Assembly: GCA_034679905.1 (NCBI GenBank)
Contig: JAXDAH010000012.1
Location: 1 to 11,147 of the forward strand
Source of the DNA: JASEFH01 sp034679905
GTDB lineage: Archaea > Halobacteriota > Methanomicrobia > Methanomicrobiales > JACTUA01
Direction: 5' to 3'
Length of the DNA stretch: 11,147 bases
Shown: positions 1 to 4,610 of the stretch, one piece after another
How positions within the stretch are numbered: the stretch's first letter is position 1
Layout: the number at the start of each line of letters is the position of its first letter
Position numbers and translations under genes: made by a program
Notes under the pieces: model-generated
Databases searched by the model: none
The model's input: only the letters and a program-made list of their open reading frames with translations
Told to the model about the DNA's origin: nothing

Positions 1-60
<60 letters not shown>

Positions 61-136
61 ATTTAAACCCCCTTCCCCCTTGGTGCGATCAGCCTGACCA
101 TAGGAAGCGATAGCCGGGACTCGCGGCACTCCTCCA

Positions 137-160
137 CTGCCTGAATCCCTGCCTGAATCC
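137..160. repeat. Perfect 12-bp tandem duplication
   Basis: The unit CTGCCTGAATCC occurs twice in a row (137-148 and 149-160) with no mismatch. It lies in the gene-free left flank. With only two copies it may be a simple replication-slippage product, and no function is implied. Confidence 0.85.
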
Positions 161-209
161 AAACCGTTCTCGTGGGCGGAGTACAGTATACCGGCTCAGT
201 GTGAACGCC

Positions 210-232
210 GCAGGATTAGAACAGGCTCCTGC
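210..232. repeat. Short inverted repeat, 6-bp stem
   Basis: GCAGGA (210-215) and TCCTGC (227-232) are perfect reverse complements separated by 11 bases. No T-tract follows on the minus strand, so it does not read as a terminator for the DUF1805 gene. It may be chance. Confidence 0.35.
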
Positions 233-276
233 TATCCCCTCGGAATACCGCACGTCAGGGTCTCCTGCGCAAGCCC

Positions 277-290
277 CGCTCTTCAGAGCG
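277..290. repeat. Short palindrome CGCTCT-TC-AGAGCG
   Basis: Two 6-base arms (277-282 and 285-290) flank a 2-base centre, about 30 bases downstream of the DUF1805 stop codon. There is no T-run after it on the minus strand. It could stabilise the 3' end of the transcript or be a protein-binding palindrome. The sequence supports only the symmetry. Confidence 0.35.
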
Positions 291-320
291 TTGCCTACGC
301 CCCCGAACGGACGATGGGGA

Positions 321-620
321 TCAGAGGAGATCGAGCGCCTCCCTTCCCGTCATGCCGGCCCGGATCCCGCACCGCTCAGCCGAGGGGTTGGCATCCCGGA
401 TGATTCCCTCCAGCAGATCCTCGATCGTCGCGATGACAGGACCGTGTCCGGGCCTCACCCGTGCCGCCGGATATCCGAACTTCTCCAGAGCCATCACGTC
501 GAATGCACCGCACCCGACCATACCGACATCGGTGATCACGAAGACCAGATTGGCCGGGCCGAGCGGGACCACATAGCCCGCACCGCTCTTCCTCTGCAAG
601 GGAACCAGTATCTGACACAT
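321..620 (-). CDS. DUF1805 (YunC-like) domain protein
   Basis: This is a 99-residue protein that I match from memory to the DUF1805/YunC family of small uncharacterised bacterial and archaeal proteins. The supporting pattern is a hydrophobic strand ending in VFVITD (26-31), the core GMVGCGAFDV (33-42) with Cys37 and Asp41, a variable middle ending in TIEDLLEG (65-72), and the C-terminal signature GIRAGMTGREALDLL. Length and end point match a single-domain family member. I chose the ATG at 620 because AGGGGAT stands just upstream and the protein then begins where the family normally does. An upstream GTG at 674 would add 18 residues without family likeness and would place T-tracts inside the gene. 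It has no membrane segment or signal peptide. It lies 102 bases downstream of thrS across T-rich DNA, so it is probably a separate unit. Molecular function is unknown. Confidence 0.75.
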   Translation of the reverse strand: MCQILVPLQRKSGAGYVVPLGPANLVFVITDVGMVGCGAFDVMALEKFGYPAARVRPGHGPVIATIEDLLEGIIRDANPSAERCGIRAGMTGREALDLL

Positions 621-623
621 GCT

Positions 624-630
624 ATCCCCT
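624..630 (-). promoter_or_regulatory. Ribosome binding site of the DUF1805 gene
   Basis: AGGGGAT on the minus strand is separated by 3 bases from the ATG at 620. It is a partial match to the archaeal anti-Shine-Dalgarno complement (GGAGGTGAT) and supports that start over the upstream GTG. Confidence 0.45.
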
Positions 631-648
631 AGTTGGGTGCTGTTCCGC

Positions 649-723
649 AAAAAGGATTCGCGTGGGAGAAGCACTAAAAACTTCCTGGAGAAAGGGTAGG
701 CCGGGGAAAAAGAGAAGGTTCTC
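649..723 (-). terminator. T-rich probable terminator after thrS
   Basis: Downstream of the thrS stop codon the minus strand has three TTTTT tracts, at 707-711, 676-680 and 649-653. Archaeal RNA polymerase terminates mainly at oligo-T tracts, often several in series. A short inverted repeat, GAGAA-CC-TTCTC (712-723), precedes the first tract and overlaps the stop codon, but its 2-base loop makes a stable hairpin unlikely. The middle tract could instead be part of a weak TATA element for the DUF1805 gene (AGTTTTTAG, about 60 bases before its start). Confidence 0.5.
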
Positions 724-2555
724 TAGATGAACCGCGGCTTCTGCGAGAGTTTCACGGGCGTATAGAGGGGGCGGTACGGCATGCCCTCCGTCTCTTTTTC
801 GATCATGGCGATGAGATCCTGAACGCTCATCTCCGTCTTGAAGGGCTTTTTGGGCTCCGAGAGTCTGCGCACGGTGACGGTCAGAGTTCCGCTCTCCGCC
901 TCCCTATCGCCGATGACCGCCACGTAGGGGACCCAGTCCATGCCGGCCATGCGCACCTTGCGGTTCACGCTCTCCTCGCGATCGTCCATGTCGGTGCGGA
1001 TGCACGCCCTGTTCAGCTCCTGTGCGAACTCCTCCACGATGGGCATATGCCGATCGGCGATCGGTATCAACCGCACCTGCGTAGGGGAGAGCCAGGTCGG
1101 GACCATCGGCACATTCTGGGCAGGGGTGTTCTCCAGGAGTGCGCAGATCACCCGCTCGATGCTGCCGGTGGGGGAGCAGTGCAGGATCGGTGGATGGATC
1201 TCGGTGCCGTCCTGATAGTATTTGATATCGAAGCGGTGCGCACTCTCCACGTCGATCTGGATCGTCGGGTTCTCGATGGGACGCCCCTGGGCATCGATCG
1301 CGGCGAGATCGATCTTCGCCACCCAGTAGTGCACCCGCTCGGAGAGGATCTCGAGCAGCAGGGGTTCGCCGATATCGCGGGCGACCCTCCGGATCCAGTC
1401 GCCATGCTGCTCGAAGAAGTCCCGCGTGCAGCGGAACGCGCTCACGTAGGGGATCTCGAGATCCCGTCCTGTCTGAAACCCGATGTGGAGCTGCTCCTCG
1501 AAACTCTGGAGCGCCTGATCCATGTCCCGGCAGAGGGTATGCATGTCGGGCATCGTGAACGCCCGCAGTCGCTTCAGCCCGATCACCTCGCCCCGCTGCT
1601 CGTGGCGGAAGGAGTAGGTGGAGAGCTCGTACATCTTCAGCGGCAGCGTGTTTGGGGATATGTGCATCCCGTGCATGATGGAGAACATCCCGAAGCAGGC
1701 GGCAAACCGCAGCATCATATCCCGCGTTCCGCTCTTGAAGCGGTACTGCCGTTCGCCGAACTTCGCTGCATGCTCACAGATCGCCTTCTCCCCGAGATCG
1801 TACATCACCGGCGTCTCCACCGGCATCGCACCGTAGGGGAGGAGAATGGTGAGCACGTAGTCGGCGAGCAGATCCCGCATCAGTTTTCCTCTCGGCATCC
1901 AGCGGAGGTGCCCCACATCGCTCACCGGCTCGTAGTCCACGAGCTCCTTGCCCCGCATCAGGTCCACGTGGATGGGCTCTCCGCCGGGGGGCACGGGAAG
2001 CCCCAGTTCCTTCTTCAGCAGGCTGCCGAACGGAGTGTCATCGACATACTCGCCAGGGTCTCGCAATTCTCCTTCCGGCGTGAGGACGAAGAACTCGTGC
2101 AGGATTTCTCTCTTCTCCTGCGGCTGGGTCTCGCCACCGGGGAGGATGCTCCTCGAGAGCTCCGCGAGGGGGTGGCCCTTGCAGGAGAGCCGGAACGCCT
2201 TGTACCACCCGAACGGCGCTCGCTTCACGATGAAGCCGTCCAGGGATCGGAGCCGCGTCTCCAAGGCCTGGAGGGTCGAAACGGCGGTCTCCGCAGGGGC
2301 AAGTTCGCTGCTCAGATGCGCATACGGGTACAGCATGATGTTCTTCGTGTTCACCCGCCGCGCCGAGGCGGCGATCTCGTCCACCGCCTGGCGGATGACA
2401 TCGTCCAGATCCTCGGTATCCGACTCCTCCACGGCGCAGAAGACCACAAGTGCCTCCTCCAGCGCATCTTTCAGTACGGCACCGGATTCAGCCACCGGTG
2501 TCTCTTTCTGGGCCTCGTATTCGATATAATCGGAATGTATCAGAAGAAGCCGCAT
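723..2555 (-). CDS. thrS: Threonyl-tRNA synthetase, archaeal type with cis-editing domain
   Basis: This 610-residue class II synthetase activates threonine with ATP and charges tRNA(Thr) in the cytoplasm. Residues 1-140 are the archaeal N-terminal editing domain, which resembles D-aminoacyl-tRNA deacylases and removes serine from mischarged Ser-tRNA(Thr). It starts MRLLLIHSDYIEYEA, and His80, Lys119 and Glu132 look equivalent to its known functional residues. The catalytic core spans about 200-480, with motif 2 at FRHEQRGE (316-323), motif 3 at SPTGSIERV (461-469), and Cys287, His339 and His459 placed as the zinc ligands that bind the threonine substrate. The anticodon-binding domain covers about 485-610. 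The protein is full length with no key residue missing. The ATG at 2555 is preceded by GAGGTCA at a 5-base spacing. A 48-base gap from dcd leaves room for its own promoter. Confidence 0.97.
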   Translation of the reverse strand: MRLLLIHSDYIEYEAQKETPVAESGAVLKDALEEALVVFCAVEESDTEDLDDVIRQAVDEIAASARRVNTKNIMLYPYAHLSSELAPAETAVSTLQALETRLRSLDGFIVKRAPFGWYKAFRLSCKGHPLAELSRSILPGGETQPQEKREILHEFFVLTPEGELRDPGEYVDDTPFGSLLKKELGLPVPPGGEPIHVDLMRGKELVDYEPVSDVGHLRWMPRGKLMRDLLADYVLTILLPYGAMPVETPVMYDLGEKAICEHAAKFGERQYRFKSGTRDMMLRFAACFGMFSIMHGMHISPNTLPLKMYELSTYSFRHEQRGEVIGLKRLRAFTMPDMHTLCRDMDQALQSFEEQLHIGFQTGRDLEIPYVSAFRCTRDFFEQHGDWIRRVARDIGEPLLLEILSERVHYWVAKIDLAAIDAQGRPIENPTIQIDVESAHRFDIKYYQDGTEIHPPILHCSPTGSIERVICALLENTPAQNVPMVPTWLSPTQVRLIPIADRHMPIVEEFAQELNRACIRTDMDDREESVNRKVRMAGMDWVPYVAVIGDREAESGTLTVTVRRLSEPKKPFKTEMSVQDLIAMIEKETEGMPYRPLYTPVKLSQKPRFI

Positions 2556-2560
2556 GGTTC

Positions 2561-2567
2561 TGACCTC
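2561..2567 (-). promoter_or_regulatory. Ribosome binding site of thrS
   Basis: GAGGTCA on the minus strand lies 5 bases before the ATG at 2555 and fixes the thrS start. Confidence 0.6.
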
Positions 2568-2595
2568 GAAATACTCCGTTAAAGTATAGGTGGGA

Positions 2596-2609
2596 GGGAC
2601 TTATTAATG
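2596..2609 (-). promoter_or_regulatory. Possible internal TATA element for thrS
   Basis: The minus strand across the dcd stop codon reads GCATTAATAAGTCC. An archaeal TATA element here would start transcription about 25 bases downstream, near 2578, giving a leader of some 20 bases that contains the thrS ribosome binding site. A second AT-rich stretch, CTATACTTTAA, lies between it and thrS. The match to consensus is poor, so this is only a candidate. Confidence 0.25.
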
Positions 2610-3167
2610 CAAACAGTCTTTTGGGTTCTCGTGATAGCGGGAGAGCGTTGCCTGGCGCTGGTCCAGGTACTTCGCATCCTCTTTCAGGTTGTAGGGTCGC
2701 TCGGCGCGCTCCGTCGTGTAGAAGACCAGTTGACCGATCGGCATCCCGGCGTACATCCGCACGGGGCGCTGGTTGACATTGCACATCTCGAGCGTGATCG
2801 TGCCGCGAAATCCGGCGTCGATCCAGCCCCCCGTCTGGTGCAGTTCGATGCCGAGCCGGGCGATGCTGCTCTTGCCCTCGATGCTCGCCACGATGTTGTC
2901 GGGGAGACCGATCGTCTCCAGCGTCTCTGCCAGCACGAACAGGCCCGGCGGTATGTCGATAGAGGGGGCGTGCATCTGGCGGACGTCGCGGACGATGGTA
3001 TCCCGATCGTAGGGATCGATCACCGCATCCCCTCTCTCGTACCAGACGAAGTGATCCCCGAGCCGTATATCCAGGGAGTTGGGCTGAACGAACTTCGGAT
3101 CGAAGGGATCCACATGGATATGCCCCCTCTGGATACGGTCGGCGATCTGCCAGTCAACAAGGATCAT
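2604..3167 (-). CDS. dcd: dCTP deaminase (possibly bifunctional dCTP deaminase/dUTPase)
   Basis: This 187-residue enzyme of the trimeric dUTPase/dCTP deaminase superfamily deaminates dCTP to dUTP, feeding dUMP and dTTP synthesis. Family marks are PNSLDIRLGD (29-38), the phosphate-binding loop EGKSSIARLG (97-106) with Ser100, Ser101 and Arg104, and GWIDAGFRGTITLEM (114-128), where Glu127 is the expected catalytic general base. The C-terminal YNLKEDAKY (159-167) closes over the nucleotide. Length is typical. Some archaeal members, such as the Methanocaldococcus jannaschii enzyme, also hydrolyse dUTP to dUMP; I cannot tell from sequence alone which applies here. The ATG at 3167 gives the usual short N-terminus. 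It has no clear Shine-Dalgarno sequence but does have a TATA-like element upstream. It sits 26 bases after the methyltransferase gene. Confidence 0.93.
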   Translation of the reverse strand: MILVDWQIADRIQRGHIHVDPFDPKFVQPNSLDIRLGDHFVWYERGDAVIDPYDRDTIVRDVRQMHAPSIDIPPGLFVLAETLETIGLPDNIVASIEGKSSIARLGIELHQTGGWIDAGFRGTITLEMCNVNQRPVRMYAGMPIGQLVFYTTERAERPYNLKEDAKYLDQRQATLSRYHENPKDCLH

Positions 3168-3193
3168 CGGATCAGATCTCGGTCTTTTTGGTC

Positions 3194-3892
3194 TTACTCT
3201 TTTTTATTGATATGCCACTCTGCACGCCGAAGAATCCCGTGCAGGGTGCTCACCTCGCGGGTGGTGAGTTTTGTTCGGGCGAGGATCCGGCGCGCCATGA
3301 GCAGGGTGTTCTCCCGTTTGAAGTCGGGGTGCTCGATCCGGTCCAGAAACTGGTCGATATGCCGGTAGAGATGATCCATCTCCAGGTGGCTCGCAACCGG
3401 GTAGATGCCGCGGGGAAGGTTGGCCAGTTCGTAGCAGACGATCGCGACGGCATGGGAGAGGTTCAGGATCGGGTACTGATCCGATGCCGGGATGGTGCAG
3501 ATCAGATCGGCCATCGCCACCTCGTCGTTGTTGAGGCCCCAGTTCTCCCGCCCGAACAGGATAGAGATACGTCCCTCGATCTCCTCCAGGATATCGCGCA
3601 GCTCTCTCGGGCTGTAATATGGCATGCGCATGGAAGTGCATACAGATTTGCTCACTTCGCCCGTCGTCGCCACCATGAGGTCAGAGGTGTCATACACCTC
3701 CTCGAGCGTGGCAATCCGGGCGTTTTCCAGGACGTCCTCTGCATGGGATGCGCAGGCACGGGCCATGCCTCCGAGAGTGCAGGGATTGACGAGGACGAGA
3801 CGGTCGAAGCCGAAGTTTTTCATGGCACGCGCGGTAAATCCCACGTTCCCTTCGTTCAGAGGTTCCACCAGCACGATCTCGACTTCAGCCAT
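3194..3892 (-). CDS. SPOUT-class RNA methyltransferase, TrmJ-like
   Basis: This 232-residue SpoU/TrmH-type 2'-O-methyltransferase belongs to the TrmJ-like group, with SAM as methyl donor. The knotted SPOUT fold is shown by motif 1 EPLNEGNVGFTARAM (10-24, with Asn16 and Arg22), motif 2 ILFGRENWGL (111-120) and motif 3 PILNLSHAVAIVCYEL (141-156). Characterised TrmJ enzymes methylate the ribose of nucleotide 32 in the tRNA anticodon loop, and the archaeal Sulfolobus enzyme acts on C32. The same substrate here is inference, because other RNAs are possible. The helical tail (about 170-232) is typical. The chosen ATG at 3892 gives the normal start just before VEIVLVEP, 14 bases after the GGGP synthase stop. 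The frame stays open further upstream, but only as antisense-free shadow coding inside GGGP synthase. No Shine-Dalgarno sequence precedes it, so translation may rely on coupling. Confidence 0.9.
   Translation of the reverse strand: MAEVEIVLVEPLNEGNVGFTARAMKNFGFDRLVLVNPCTLGGMARACASHAEDVLENARIATLEEVYDTSDLMVATTGEVSKSVCTSMRMPYYSPRELRDILEEIEGRISILFGRENWGLNNDEVAMADLICTIPASDQYPILNLSHAVAIVCYELANLPRGIYPVASHLEMDHLYRHIDQFLDRIEHPDFKRENTLLMARRILARTKLTTREVSTLHGILRRAEWHINKKE
3198..3211 (-). promoter_or_regulatory. Possible internal TATA element for dcd
   Basis: The last codons of the methyltransferase gene on the minus strand form ATCAATAAAAAAGA. If used as a TATA element, transcription would start near 3179, about a dozen bases before the dcd ATG. 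That would fit the lack of a good ribosome binding site in front of dcd. The A-run also simply encodes Asn-Lys-Lys, so coincidence is quite possible. Confidence 0.25.
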
Positions 3893-3898
3893 CTGTAA

Positions 3899-3908
3899 AA
3901 GAGCTCTT
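3899..3908. repeat. Perfect palindrome AAGAGCTCTT between genes
   Basis: This 10-base palindrome fills most of the 14-base gap between GGGP synthase and the methyltransferase gene and overlaps the former's stop codon. It is followed on the minus strand by further T (TTTT in total). It occupies the place where a ribosome binding site would be expected. It may be chance. Confidence 0.4.
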
Positions 3909-4596
3909 ACTGGACGGCCCGAACCGTAGCCTTCAGAACCTCTGCACCGTGCGTGTAGATCGCGTTGCCGACCACGATGGTGTCCGCATACTTCGCCATC
4001 TCGGCAGCCCGCTCGGCGGAGTCGATCCCGCCTCCGTAGTAGAGAACCGCTTCGCCCTCCAGGCAGTCGGAGATCGCCTTGACCATGCGGGGATCGCCGT
4101 ACATACCGCTGTACTCCACGTACACGATGGGAAACCGGAAGTAGCGCTCTGCGATGAGCGCGAAAGCGGCCGCTTCGCGAGGAGCGAGGCTGCAGGCGGA
4201 GGCGGTCACTCTTCCCACCGCTGAGTTCGGGTTGAGAACGATGTACGCTTCCGGAATCACCCGGGTCCAGTCCACGTTGTGGTTCATCACCCAGTCCCGG
4301 TGCTTCCCGACCACCCACCGCGTGTCGGTGCTGTTCAGGACGCTGGGCACGAAGAGCAGGTCGACGCCGTCGAATCGGGCCCCCTGGGGATCCGCCGGTT
4401 CGACGACCAGCGGTATCCGGTAGGTTTTCACCTGTTCGAGCAGGTTCGCCAGGTTCTCGCGCGTGACATTCAGGGTGCCGGAGAGCATCAGAGCATCGGT
4501 GCCGCTGGTGATCACCGCCTCGAGCTCCTGCGGGGGAAGCGTTTTCTCCGGATCCAGCTTGGTCACATGGACCCAGTTTTTCCATCTCGGGAGCAT
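3907..4596 (-). CDS. Geranylgeranylglyceryl phosphate synthase
   Basis: This 229-residue TIM-barrel prenyltransferase of the PcrB/GGGPS family joins geranylgeranyl diphosphate to sn-glycerol 1-phosphate, the first ether-bond step of archaeal membrane lipid synthesis, and needs Mg2+. Evidence is the N-terminal WVHVTKLDPEK (8-18) with the metal-site Asp15, the TSGTDALMLSGT strand (30-41), YVEYSGMYGD (159-168), the phosphate-binding YYGGGID (186-192) and VVGNAIY (208-214). I chose the ATG at 4596 because AAGGTGA lies 7 bases upstream and the protein then starts where the family does. A GTG at 4632 would add 12 residues overlapping the end of topA. The gene begins 7 bases after the topA stop, and its ribosome binding site contains that stop codon, so its translation is probably coupled to topA. 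Confidence 0.95.
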   Translation of the reverse strand: MLPRWKNWVHVTKLDPEKTLPPQELEAVITSGTDALMLSGTLNVTRENLANLLEQVKTYRIPLVVEPADPQGARFDGVDLLFVPSVLNSTDTRWVVGKHRDWVMNHNVDWTRVIPEAYIVLNPNSAVGRVTASACSLAPREAAAFALIAERYFRFPIVYVEYSGMYGDPRMVKAISDCLEGEAVLYYGGGIDSAERAAEMAKYADTIVVGNAIYTHGAEVLKATVRAVQ

Positions 4597-4603
4597 CCGC
4601 GTT

Positions 4604-4610
4604 TCACCTT
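4604..4610 (-). promoter_or_regulatory. Ribosome binding site of GGGP synthase, overlapping the topA stop
   Basis: AAGGTGA on the minus strand is a strong match to the archaeal Shine-Dalgarno sequence, 7 bases before the ATG at 4596. Its TGA is also the topA stop codon. Ribosomes ending topA would therefore sit exactly on this site. Confidence 0.75.

Larger units (their letters stand above)
61..320. other. Gene-free left flank
   Basis: This stretch lies downstream of the DUF1805 gene on the minus strand and runs to the homopolymer at the window edge. I see no credible gene, tRNA or strong terminator. The open frame on the plus strand from 201 overlaps the DUF1805 gene antisense and has no recognisable protein content. 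What it does hold is small: a 12-base tandem duplication (137-160), two short inverted repeats (210-232 and 277-290) and an ATTTAAA patch next to the C-run. The 11-base string TGCTATCCCCT occurs here at 230-240 and again at 620-630, where it covers the DUF1805 ribosome binding site. Confidence 0.6.

Noticed and set aside
201..632. 143-residue plus-strand frame at the left end
   Set aside because: It is antisense to the DUF1805 gene over most of its length, and its product resembles no family I know.
1047..2582. 511-residue open frame on the plus strand opposite thrS
   Set aside because: It is a shadow of the well-supported ThrRS gene, with no family motifs and no ribosome binding site.
3893..4585. 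Long N-terminal extension of the TrmJ-like protein (463 residues in all)
   Set aside because: The upstream part is an out-of-frame reading of GGGP synthase on the same strand, arginine- and serine-rich and without motifs. The methyltransferase fold begins at 3892.
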